Assembly (NCBI GenBank): GCA_964607795.1
Contig: CAZSLA010000015.1
Span: 1-20,949 of the forward strand
Direction: 5' to 3'
Length of the DNA: 20,949 nucleotides
Source of the DNA: DYGT01 sp964607795
Lineage (GTDB): Bacteria; Patescibacteriota; Microgenomatia; UBA8517
Made by a program: the position numbers and the translations under genes. Position 1 is the stretch's first letter. Each line of letters begins with the position of its first letter. Shown here in pieces: positions 1 through 5,883 of this stretch. The notes beneath the pieces were generated by a model that worked only from the letters and a program-made list of their open reading frames with translations, did no database searches and was not told where the DNA came from.

Positions 1-53
1 GAGAGCGAGTGTTCCGCTTTGCGGAACCGTGGGTTCAAATCCCACCCTCACCG
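1..53 (+). tRNA. tRNA-Ser, 3' part (5' part outside the window)
   Basis: The T arm is GTGGG/CCCAC around TTCAAAT (29-45). The acceptor 3' strand CCTCACC (46-52) is followed by discriminator G53. A long variable arm pairs GTTCCGC with GCGGAAC, which is typical of class II tRNAs such as Ser. Taking GCGAG (5-9) as the 3' side of the anticodon stem, the visible loop end GAGA makes anticodon positions 35-36 G and A, so NGA (Ser). No CCA is encoded. Leu cannot be fully excluded without the 5' half, but discriminator G and the NGA reading favour Ser. Confidence 0.75.
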
Positions 54-314
54 CCCTCGTTCTCACAAGAAAGCTGTGGCGAAAAGAAAAATATCAGTCT
101 ATGTGAGGAAACATTTACGCGCAAACGCCTAGCGGTGTGTTTTGGCAATGAGTCCAGGGGGGATCTCTGATGAAGCCGTCCAAAGCGCAGACATGTGTAT
201 CAAAATATCTATGGGATACATTCTAGAAAGTTTAAATTTGTGAACAAGCACGGGGATTATCTTAAGTCATATTGGTTACCAAAGGCTGAAATTTGTTTAT
301 GCTCACAAAAAAGT

Positions 315-354
315 ACGCTTCAAGCCCCGCGGGCTTGTCCGCTTGAAAATGCGT
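315..354. repeat. inverted repeat with two alternative pairings
   Basis: TTCAAGC (319-325) can pair with GCTTGAA (341-347), extended by ACGC (315-318) with GCGT (351-354) across an AAT bulge. Within it AAGCCC (322-327) and GGGCTT (331-336) form a perfect hairpin around CGC. The two pairings share AAGC, so they are partly exclusive. No T-tract follows, so this is not a standard terminator. Confidence 0.5.
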
Positions 355-417
355 TCTTCTTGGCAGGATTTTCTCGATAACCCATGGCTAAAATAGGCCT
401 CAGTACTGCTTGTTGTG

Positions 418-423
418 TATAAT
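418..423 (+). promoter_or_regulatory. -10 box of the 429 gene, leaderless spacing
   Basis: A perfect TATAAT is followed by only 5 nt before the ATG at 429. Transcription normally starts 6-8 nt after the -10 box, so the mRNA would begin at or next to the start codon. No good -35 is visible, and no Shine-Dalgarno sequence fits. Confidence 0.7.
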
Positions 424-428
424 GAATT

Positions 429-950
429 ATGCCAGATGACAGCCAAGTCCAGGTCCAGCCCCAAGGTCCGCGCGAAGAGCCGGAAAAAGTGCTTTTGAGC
501 TGGCAGGCGCCGTCGCGTCCGTTTAAGCGCAGGAGCCGCGATTTTTATGTAACTTTGGTTGCCATGACGTCCATGGTTGGCCTGGTAATTTTTCTCATTG
601 AAGGCTTTATGCCAATCCTTCTTTTGATTTCTTTGGTCTTTTTGTTTTATGTGTTAAGTACAGTGGAGCCGGAAATGATTGAATATCAGATTACCAATAA
701 AGGCGTGAAAATGGCTATGAAGACAACTGCCTGGAAATTTATGAACCGCTATTGGTTTACAACCCGTTTTGGCAGTACGCTTTTGGTTATTGAAACTTAC
801 AATTTGCCCGGCAGGATGGAGCTAGTAATTGATCCCGGCTCAAAAGATAAAATCAATGATATCTTAAAGGAGCTTTTGGTTCACGAGCAAATTCCGCCTT
901 CTGGCTTAGATCGGGCAACTGCCTGGTTTTCCAAGTTTTTGCCTGAATAG
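429..950 (+). CDS. two-helix membrane protein of unknown function
   Basis: A 173-residue protein whose function I do not recognise. A charged, proline-rich cytoplasmic-looking N-terminus (about 1-40) is followed by two closely spaced hydrophobic segments (about 42-60 and 62-80). A soluble C-terminal part of mixed alpha/beta character follows, with text such as YQITNKGVKM and GRMELVIDPGSKDKI. The layout of a helical hairpin plus a small PH-like beta domain is common among small uncharacterised Patescibacteria membrane proteins, but the fold is a guess. The start is fixed by the TATAAT box 5 nt upstream. The gene is monocistronic, lying between the 54-428 interval and the tRNA cluster. Confidence 0.8.
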   Translation: MPDDSQVQVQPQGPREEPEKVLLSWQAPSRPFKRRSRDFYVTLVAMTSMVGLVIFLIEGFMPILLLISLVFLFYVLSTVEPEMIEYQITNKGVKMAMKTTAWKFMNRYWFTTRFGSTLLVIETYNLPGRMELVIDPGSKDKINDILKELLVHEQIPPSGLDRATAWFSKFLPE

Positions 951-968
951 CACAAACTTCATGTTTTC

Positions 969-977
969 TGCTAAAAT
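969..977 (+). promoter_or_regulatory. extended -10 promoter of the tRNA cluster
   Basis: TGCTAAAAT has the TGn extension and a TAAAAT -10 box, ending 13 nt before the tRNA-like sequence at 991. The same TGCTAAAAT string serves the 6142 gene, which supports it as a real promoter element in this genome. Confidence 0.55.
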
Positions 978-990
978 ATATTCCAGCTAC

Positions 991-1012
991 GCCCACGTAG
1001 TTCAATGGATAA
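991..1012 (+). pseudogene. truncated 5' copy of tRNA-Arg
   Basis: This sequence matches the first 22 nt of the intact tRNA-Arg at 1078 except at one or two positions (A for T at position 5). It covers the acceptor 5' strand and the D arm. After this the sequence diverges: no anticodon arm, T arm or matching 3' acceptor strand follows. A short imperfect hairpin, GCTT..GGC/GCC..AAGC, lies just downstream. I read it as a relic of a partial tRNA duplication. Confidence 0.65.
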
Positions 1013-1077
1013 GCAAAGCTTGCGGCTTCGCCTAAAGCAAAGTTTGTCCCTTAAACTACTCGGCTAGATAAAAATAT

Positions 1078-1152
1078 GCCCTCGTAGTTCAATGGATAGA
1101 ACACCGGTTTGCGGAACCGGCAATGGAAGTTCGATTCTTCCCGGGGGCACCA
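1078..1152 (+). tRNA. tRNA-Arg (anticodon GCG), CCA encoded
   Basis: A full cloverleaf: acceptor GCCCTCG pairs with CGGGGGC (one G-T), discriminator A1149, encoded CCA. The anticodon stem is CCGGT/ACCGG and the loop TTGCGGA gives anticodon GCG. The T loop is TTCGATT. It reads CGC and CGU by G34. Most bacteria instead use ACG, edited to ICG by TadA, for these codons. Confidence 0.93.
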
Positions 1153-1154
1153 GA

Positions 1155-1241
1155 GGAGGAGTCGCCTAGCGGCCATGGCAATGGTTTCGAAAACCATGAC
1201 TTTTCGAAGTCTCGTGGGTTCGAGTCCCACCTCCTCCGCCA
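1155..1241 (+). tRNA. tRNA-Ser (anticodon CGA), CCA encoded
   Basis: Acceptor GGAGGAG pairs with CTCCTCC, with discriminator G1238 and encoded CCA. The anticodon stem is ATGGT/ACCAT and the loop TTCGAAA gives anticodon CGA (codon UCG). The long variable arm is GACTT-TTCG-AAGTC, and the T loop is TTCGAGT. It begins only 2 nt after the CCA of tRNA-Arg, so the two are probably one transcript. Confidence 0.95.
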
Positions 1242-1426
1242 TCGTGCACGAATGGTGGAAAGAGCCTCCATTTTAGCCTGGAGTTTATACTCTTTCTTGC
1301 TAAAGGGTGAATTGGAAAAACACTCTCTCATCACCACATCTTCCATTAGACCCTCTCTCAGGGCTTTCCCGAAGGCTATGGCTTCCAACCTACTTCTTTG
1401 GAGTCTATCTTGGTTCATGTTCATAG
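1242..1426 (-). pseudogene. possible ORF fragment with Shine-Dalgarno, runs into the tRNA genes
   Basis: Read on the minus strand, AAGGAG lies 7 nt before an ATG at 1426, the clearest ribosome binding site in the window. About 61 codons follow, with a coding-like text (for example MNMNQDRLQRSRLEAIAFGK). The frame then continues, without its own stop, into the antisense of both tRNA genes, where translation gives the well-known spurious tRNA-antisense text. I read it as the 5' end of a gene truncated at the tRNA-Ser boundary, or a chance ORF. No family is recognised. Confidence 0.3.
1258..1296. repeat. two-part palindrome just downstream of tRNA-Ser
   Basis: The outer arms GAAAGAG (1258-1264) and CTCTTTC (1290-1296) and the inner arms CTCCA (1266-1270) and TGGAG (1279-1283) nest around an 8-nt loop. 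It may help end or process the tRNA transcript, but no T-tract follows directly. Confidence 0.45.
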
Positions 1427-1450
1427 TAATACTCCTTGTAGCTGGTAAGT

Positions 1451-1594
1451 ATGCCAAACGAGGCGGTTGAAGTCAAAAAGATGGGCAACTATGCTACCAG
1501 AGGCTGAAAAGTGGCACAGGAGGTGTTACTGGGCGTCACGGATATCGCAAAAGTAGATGATTACGAGTTTCCGACCGATTTAGTTTCATGTTAG
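1451..1594 (+). pseudogene. possible decayed reading frame with in-frame TGA
   Basis: Starting at ATG 1451, 18 sense codons are followed by TGA (1505-1507). The same frame then continues for 28 codons with protein-like text (e.g. VAQEVLLGVTDIAKVDDYEF) to TAG at 1594. TGA is used as a true stop by several genes here, so recoding is unlikely. It may be a degenerate gene fragment or chance. No homology is recognised. Confidence 0.2.
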
Positions 1595-1597
1595 AAT
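1592..1597 (+). promoter_or_regulatory. -10 box of the NUDIX gene, leaderless spacing
   Basis: TAGAAT is followed by 6 nt (GGGTTC) and then the ATG at 1604. Confidence 0.5.
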
Positions 1598-1603
1598 GGG
1601 TTC

Positions 1604-2059
1604 ATGGATAACAGGAAAATCAAACCAAGGGTTAGGTTAATCATCATCAAAGACGGCAAGATTCTTCTTTCTTATGTTAAAAGCCAAAACTTTTATTTTT
1701 ACATTGGTGGAAAGATGGAGTGGGGCGAGACTGTTAAGAGTGCTTGTATAAGGGAGGTGGATGAAGAGTGTGGAGCTAAATTCAAGTTTGGCAAAATTTT
1801 ATATGTTCGGGATTATATTAAACCAGAAGAGGAGGAGCACAGCATAGAGCTATACATTTTGGGAGATGTTGATAAAACTTCAGAGATAGAGGGTTTCAGA
1901 GATAAAGAATTTGATGGTGACCATTGGCAGACTTGGGTAGACATCAACGATATTGGAAAACTAGATGTTAGACCAAAGGAACTTATTAAGCAAATTTTGA
2001 AAGATTATAAGAATAACTTCGAGCGAGTTGGCGCTCTCTACCTGGGCGAAATCGACTAA
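1604..2059 (+). CDS. NUDIX hydrolase
   Basis: A 151-residue single-domain protein with a complete Nudix box, G36-x5-E42-x7-RE-V-x-EE-x-G57. This is the Mg2+-binding helix-loop of enzymes that hydrolyse nucleoside diphosphates linked to another group. The N-terminal strand segment (about 9-24) and the post-box strands fit the family, and the length is normal for a stand-alone NUDIX protein. The substrate cannot be read from the sequence. Leaderless start at 1604. Arginine codons are mainly AGA/AGG rather than the CGN seen in dnaG, which fits a transferred accessory gene. It lies 38 nt before the kinase-like gene, which has its own promoter. Confidence 0.9.
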   Translation: MDNRKIKPRVRLIIIKDGKILLSYVKSQNFYFYIGGKMEWGETVKSACIREVDEECGAKFKFGKILYVRDYIKPEEEEHSIELYILGDVDKTSEIEGFRDKEFDGDHWQTWVDINDIGKLDVRPKELIKQILKDYKNNFERVGALYLGEID

Positions 2060-2083
2060 CTGGAAAAAAGTGCGATAGAATCG

Positions 2084-2089
2084 TATAAT
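2084..2089 (+). promoter_or_regulatory. promoter of the HPr-kinase-like gene, leaderless spacing
   Basis: TATAAT is followed by 8 nt and then the ATG at 2098. A weak -35 candidate TGGAAA (2061-2066) sits at a 17-nt spacer. Confidence 0.65.
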
Positions 2090-2097
2090 TCCTTCGT

Positions 2098-3120
2098 ATG
2101 AAGGAAAGAATTAGCAACTTTATAGCTAAAGAGTCGGACGGCATCGAGGAGAGGGCTTCTTTTTGTTGCGGTCTGTCGTGCCAAGAAGCGTCGGTAGGTG
2201 TTCACTCGGATATAAGAGTGCTACAGGCGGGACTGGCTAATGAGCTTGTCGATTTTGCAAGCGTAGCCCCAGGATTTAAGGTTGCCATAGAACCGGTTAC
2301 TAGCCAGCAATCAATTTATGTATTGGAGAGTGATGAAACAGGTCTTGTTTATGATGATCAATCGAGAAGGGCATATTTGTTGGGTAGGGCAGGAGATTTT
2401 ATTGATGGTCAGGCTGTAGCCTGGGCTGGTTATTGGCTTATGGAGCAGCAAAGGCAAGAAAAATCTTTCTTTACTATGCACTCATCTGCATTGACTATTA
2501 ACGGGAAGGGGGTTTTTCTTCTAGGACAAAGCGGAGCTGGTAAAACATCTTTGATGCTAGATCTTTGTAAAAAATATCCCTCGACGGTAGTTTCTAATGA
2601 CCTAACAGTGGTAAAGCATAGCACCGATTCACAGAAGTTAATGTTGGTTGATGGAACCAAGGAGATTAGACTTCGTTTAGCTTCAGTAGATAGAAACTTC
2701 CCAGCACTAAGACACTTGTTTCCTGAAAATATTGCTTCGGCTTGGGGATCTAAGGTTGTAGTATCTCCAGAGGATATTGGTCTTAAATCTGAAGAGGGAC
2801 ATCCAGAACTACACTCAATTTTTGAAGTCTATCTTGACAGTAAAGGCACGGATGATCTTTTTGTCAGACAAGAGGGGTCAATACCAATCAGGTATCGATT
2901 ATACGAAGATATGTCCAGAATCATAAGGGGTTCGGCGATTAGTGTTTTCGATAGCAACCAGCAGTTTCTAGGGTATATGCCGTCACTAGATTCGGATGAA
3001 ATTCACGATAAAAGAGTTGCCTGTATTGAAGAGATGGTTGACAACATAGGGATAATTAGCGTATCTGGAGGTAACATTGACGAGGTTTCTGAAGCTATTT
3101 ATCGGATTGCAAATCGCTAG
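2098..3120 (+). CDS. HPr kinase-like P-loop protein
   Basis: A 340-residue protein. The C-terminal half resembles the HPr kinase/phosphorylase P-loop domain. The His128-Ser-Ser-Ala segment precedes a strand, then comes Walker A GQSGAGKTS (143-151), then S-N-D168, in the place of the family's paired aspartates. The N-terminal about 120 residues are not recognised. A classical HprK regulates the sugar phosphotransferase system, for which the window shows no evidence. Relatives of this domain also occur in peptide-modification clusters as tailoring kinases, and the neighbouring PqqD-like radical SAM enzyme makes that role plausible. Its stop overlaps the stop of the convergent methyltransferase gene by 4 nt. 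AGA/AGG-rich arginine codons suggest transfer. The fold call is fairly sure; the role is inference. Confidence 0.7.
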   Translation: MKERISNFIAKESDGIEERASFCCGLSCQEASVGVHSDIRVLQAGLANELVDFASVAPGFKVAIEPVTSQQSIYVLESDETGLVYDDQSRRAYLLGRAGDFIDGQAVAWAGYWLMEQQRQEKSFFTMHSSALTINGKGVFLLGQSGAGKTSLMLDLCKKYPSTVVSNDLTVVKHSTDSQKLMLVDGTKEIRLRLASVDRNFPALRHLFPENIASAWGSKVVVSPEDIGLKSEEGHPELHSIFEVYLDSKGTDDLFVRQEGSIPIRYRLYEDMSRIIRGSAISVFDSNQQFLGYMPSLDSDEIHDKRVACIEEMVDNIGIISVSGGNIDEVSEAIYRIANR

Positions 3121-3998
3121 ATCGTTTTCCGAGCTACGATGAGCACATTTTTTGCAGGCATTTCTACCTCTGGTTGTATTTCGGCAATAATATCCTGTAG
3201 ATGTTTTTGGTCGAAGATTTGAGGTTCCAACCGCTCAACCTCCAAGCCGCAAGTTTGAAGTGTTCTAATAAATTGAGCTGCAGTAAAAAATTGATAATTT
3301 TGCTTAGACTCCATATCCCAATAATCCTCGTCAAGGTATCGTGCTTTTGTTAAAAAAGCGGTAAGATCTTTCATGCGAGTTTGAAACCCTCCATTGGGCA
3401 GTTTCGCAATCTGTGCTGCGAAAGCCTGATATCTATCAGCAAAAACTTCAAAAAGGCTATCTGAATCCCCGTCCGTAAATTTAACTGTAATCAAATCCTG
3501 GTCATTTTCAGGTCGAAGACCGTCTAGAATAACCAAATTCCCATCAGGGCTTAGTAGTTTAGTAACATTCCCTATGACTGCTGAAACGGCTGCGGTTGTT
3601 TCTTGGTCAGTCTGGTTATCCTCAGGAATGGCTTCATGGATAATGTTGGACATAAGGATGATATCAAAAGTTCCTATTTTTTCGAAACCCGCATTCACCT
3701 CTCCAGAAATAAGTGATACCCCTTGATATCTGCTCCTACCCAGACTCAGCGCCTCTTCATCCATGTCGACTCCAACAAACTCAACTCTGCTTTTTATGGT
3801 GTCTGGAACTTCTCTTCTGATTCTGTTTAACATTGCTCCAGAAAAACAACCAATGTCCAAAACTCGCACAGAGTCCTGGTTTTCTGCTTTTTGGATTATC
3901 AAGTCGGCAGTTGTGGGGATAACAATATTTTGGCTTTGTCCGCTATCCAATCTCTCGGTAAGATATCTTGTGTAGGCTTCTCGTTTGGAGTTTTTCAT
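3117..3998 (-). CDS. class I SAM-dependent methyltransferase
   Basis: A 293-residue protein with the Rossmann-type SAM-binding motif I, VLDIGCFSG (about 47-54). The acidic end of strand beta-2 is FVGVDMDEEAL (about 75-83). A motif IV-like FDIILMSNIIHEAIPED precedes a long C-terminal region with LVILDGLRPE. The fold is clear but the substrate is not. The gene starts 2 nt after the stop of the radical SAM gene, so the two form one tight minus-strand operon from the promoter at 5321-5316 and probably act on the same substrate. Its end overlaps the kinase-like gene tail to tail. A role as a RiPP or small-molecule tailoring methyltransferase is inference from this context. Confidence 0.88.
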   Translation of the reverse strand: MKNSKREAYTRYLTERLDSGQSQNIVIPTTADLIIQKAENQDSVRVLDIGCFSGAMLNRIRREVPDTIKSRVEFVGVDMDEEALSLGRSRYQGVSLISGEVNAGFEKIGTFDIILMSNIIHEAIPEDNQTDQETTAAVSAVIGNVTKLLSPDGNLVILDGLRPENDQDLITVKFTDGDSDSLFEVFADRYQAFAAQIAKLPNGGFQTRMKDLTAFLTKARYLDEDYWDMESKQNYQFFTAAQFIRTLQTCGLEVERLEPQIFDQKHLQDIIAEIQPEVEMPAKNVLIVARKTI

Positions 3999-4000
3999 TT

Positions 4001-5308
4001 TTAATCAAGCTGGGTTAACAAAGAAGGACCGTCACCATAGAAACAATATGGATTGTTGATATCGGGGTCGTTTTTCCTCAATAGCTCCAGTTCATAATTT
4101 GGTCCTGGGCACCTTTTTGCATATTCTGGACAAGCAGCACAATGTGCCTCAAGTTTTCTTGAGGATTCCCTAAATGCCTCTAATACTGGGCTGTTTTGCC
4201 AAACTTCAACTAGATCATCAGTTTTTATATTCCCCAATCGGTAACTTGTGTCAACATAAGGAATATAACCACCAGCATATAAGTCTCCACCGCTGAGGAT
4301 ATTAAATCTAGTCGTCCCATCGGGTGGACCTGCTTTAATACCTAATCTATCGAAATCTCCGCTTCTTGCCGAATTTTGGATGGTTGCCCCTTCAAAGTGA
4401 ATTATGTTTATATTTGGAAACTCTTCTCTCAGTTTTTCAGCCTCTTGAGCCATTTGGTAGTATTCCTCAAAAGTTACCAGTTCTTCAGGTCCAAAATTTC
4501 GACCCCTTCCTACAAATCTGGTTATGAAAAAGTTAATCTCTCGCACACCGTTATGTGACGCCAACTCTAGCATATGGCGAGCATCACCTAAGGAACCTTT
4601 AGTTATAAGTGTGTTTATTCTTAGTTTGACACCAAGTCTGTTCATTTCTTGTAGACTTGCCAATGTTCTGTCGAAGGTGTTTTTGCCTCTATTGAACTCG
4701 TGGTGTTCCTTGTCTCCGTCAATGCTAATTGTCACTTGATCTAAACCAAGGTTGGCAAACTGAGCTGGAATCGACGGATCGGAGTAAATCCCATTAGAGT
4801 TGCAAGAGACAGCAAATCCAAGATCTTTTGCGGTTTTAAGCATTAAAAACCAGTCAGGTCGTCGTGTTAGCTCTCCGCCAGTAAACCTGATGTCTAACAC
4901 ATTAGCTTTTCGGAGATCGTGAAGGCTTTTGACAAGCTCGTCTGTCGTCAACTCTCCATGTCTGGGTTTTCCAGAGTCATTGAAGCAAGACTTACAGTGG
5001 ATATTACACTGAAGAGTTGTCTCATAATAAATACGAGTAGGTGAGTATAAAATATCTTTTCGAACATCGGTCCTCCGCATGGGAAGTCGGTCGCAGTCCT
5101 CAAGCTGTATACCTGTTTCACGAAGAGTGTCATCAACCTCATCATGTAACATAAAACGATGCCTTAAATTTGCCTTGTCGTAGAGTGTATAGCCAAACGG
5201 TTCTTCACGCAGGGAGTAGAGTTTTCTGGAAGCTGAAAGCCTCTCTCCAGAAGATTCTTTATTTGAATCCCCAAGAACTGAAGAAAAATTAGTTCCTTGC
5301 TCAACCAT
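4001..5308 (-). CDS. radical SAM/SPASM peptide-modifying-type enzyme with PqqD-like N-terminus
   Basis: A 435-residue protein. The radical SAM [4Fe-4S] motif is C101-x3-C105-x2-C108, followed by the GGE motif in RFTGGEL. The SPASM-like C-terminus has Cys390, Cys393, Cys400 and Cys422. The first SPASM Cys expected before the GN segment is replaced by a Tyr-rich stretch, so perhaps only one auxiliary cluster is complete. Residues about 32-66 (LREEPFGYTLYDK...LHDEVDDTLRE) look like the PqqD/RRE peptide-binding domain often fused to RiPP-modifying radical SAM enzymes. The start is set by a TATAAT box 7 nt upstream. It is the first gene of a two-gene operon with the methyltransferase. The enzyme class is firm; a peptide substrate is inference. 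Confidence 0.9.
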   Translation of the reverse strand: MVEQGTNFSSVLGDSNKESSGERLSASRKLYSLREEPFGYTLYDKANLRHRFMLHDEVDDTLRETGIQLEDCDRLPMRRTDVRKDILYSPTRIYYETTLQCNIHCKSCFNDSGKPRHGELTTDELVKSLHDLRKANVLDIRFTGGELTRRPDWFLMLKTAKDLGFAVSCNSNGIYSDPSIPAQFANLGLDQVTISIDGDKEHHEFNRGKNTFDRTLASLQEMNRLGVKLRINTLITKGSLGDARHMLELASHNGVREINFFITRFVGRGRNFGPEELVTFEEYYQMAQEAEKLREEFPNINIIHFEGATIQNSARSGDFDRLGIKAGPPDGTTRFNILSGGDLYAGGYIPYVDTSYRLGNIKTDDLVEVWQNSPVLEAFRESSRKLEAHCAACPEYAKRCPGPNYELELLRKNDPDINNPYCFYGDGPSLLTQLD

Positions 5309-5315
5309 GGCTGGT

Positions 5316-5321
5316 ATTATA
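5316..5321 (-). promoter_or_regulatory. promoter of the radical SAM operon, leaderless spacing
   Basis: On the minus strand TATAAT (5321 to 5316) ends 7 nt before the ATG at 5308. A possible -35, TTGCTT (5345 to 5340), has an 18-nt spacer. Confidence 0.7.
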
Positions 5322-5334
5322 TCCCATATTTCGC

Positions 5335-5340
5335 TAATAA
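5335..5340 (+). promoter_or_regulatory. possible -10 of the 38-codon ORF
   Basis: TAATAA followed by 8 nt and then ATG at 5349. It is weak alone but has the same geometry as the other leaderless genes. It overlaps the -35 region of the divergent radical SAM promoter. Confidence 0.3.
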
Positions 5341-5348
5341 AGCAATCT

Positions 5349-5465
5349 ATGTATAAAAATGTCCCTGTGTTGTATCTTTGTAAAGATACTGTTCTCTTTT
5401 ACAGCAGAGAATTTAAGCAGAAGTTAGAAAATTTGGAAACTCTCAAAGAGAGGAGATTTATTTAA
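5349..5465 (+). CDS. 38-residue ORF divergent from the radical SAM gene
   Basis: ATG at 5349 to TAA at 5465. The text begins MYKNVPVLYLCKDTVLFYSR and continues with a Lys/Glu-rich, probably helical tail ending KERRFI. There is one Cys (residue 11) and three Tyr. It has no recognised family. Its position, opposite a PqqD-fused radical SAM enzyme with a methyltransferase and a kinase-like protein nearby, makes it the best visible candidate for a peptide substrate. However, a RiPP precursor would usually carry its leader at the N-terminus and a Ser/Thr/Cys-rich core at the end, which this one lacks. It could be chance. Confidence 0.3.
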   Translation: MYKNVPVLYLCKDTVLFYSREFKQKLENLETLKERRFI

Positions 5466-5502
5466 TAGTTTAGAATAGCTTTTCAAGATTCGAAGGACTT
5501 GT

Positions 5503-5883
5503 TCAAGTGTCAAATTTATCGTTGGGAACGCTTGGTGCTTTAACAGCAATTATTTCGGTTCCATGTTCTGCTGAAATGTTTTTAAGTTTTGCTTTGGGAT
5601 AAACTACTAAAAAATTGCCCGCCTTAAGAGTTTTTTCTTTCCCTTCAACAGAGACCTTATAAGCCCCAGAGACAACTATATTCACCTCAACGCCTTTTTT
5701 GTGAAAATGAGGTTTATCGTCGTTAAATCTTGTCGGTAATTTTTTCCAAGCAATCTCAACCTCATCGGTTTCCAGCAAAGGATAATTTCTTTCGCCCATG
5801 AACTGACCTATAAAGTAACCATTTGTTTGGGAAAAGTTTTTGATATTGCCTACGAAAAAGTGGTTTTTATTTTGAACTTTCAT
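5503..5883 (-). CDS. small single-domain cupin protein
   Basis: A 126-residue protein from ATG 5883. The first cupin motif is present: H59-x-H61-x4-E66 followed by GAYKVSVEGK. The second motif region (KAGNFLVVYPKAKL, about 87-100) lacks the usual His, so metal binding would be by three ligands. The fold is a small beta-barrel with no other domain. Such proteins act as sugar isomerases, dioxygenase-like enzymes or regulators, and this one cannot be assigned. ATG 5883 is preferred to an upstream TTG because TAATTA lies 7 nt before it. Downstream, the 38-codon ORF converges on it, 37 nt away. Confidence 0.75.
   Translation of the reverse strand: MKVQNKNHFFVGNIKNFSQTNGYFIGQFMGERNYPLLETDEVEIAWKKLPTRFNDDKPHFHKKGVEVNIVVSGAYKVSVEGKEKTLKAGNFLVVYPKAKLKNISAEHGTEIIAVKAPSVPNDKFDT

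Larger units (their letters stand above)
54..428. other. gene-free interval with possible structured RNA elements
   Basis: I see no convincing protein gene here. AAACGC (123-128) can pair with GTGTTT (137-142). A GC-rich hairpin lies at 322-336 inside a longer palindrome (315-354). The promoter of the 429 gene is at the right end. I could not match the interval to a riboswitch, RNase P RNA, tmRNA or SRP RNA from their conserved motifs. Confidence 0.4.

Noticed and set aside
160..200. Hammerhead ribozyme or fluoride riboswitch, from CTGATGA at 167-173
   Set aside because: The hammerhead GAAA core and cleavage-site stem are absent, and the fluoride riboswitch pairing segments do not fit.
195..380. 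A 61-codon plus-strand frame as a gene
   Set aside because: No promoter at leaderless distance, no ribosome site, and the text has no protein-like pattern. It also covers the palindrome at 315-354.
1222..1241. Attachment site formed by the tRNA-Ser 3' end
   Set aside because: I found no second copy of this sequence in the window and no integrase gene.
1051..1470. Reading frames on both strands across the tRNA-Arg and tRNA-Ser genes
   Set aside because: Their text (for example RWDSNPRDFEK) is the usual artefact of translating tRNA genes, and the tRNA cloverleaves are complete.
1451..1594. UGA recoded as glycine (as in Gracilibacteria and SR1)
   Set aside because: dnaG, the 6142 gene, the glycine-rich gene and the LCP gene all end sensibly at TGA, and no certain gene here contains an in-frame TGA.
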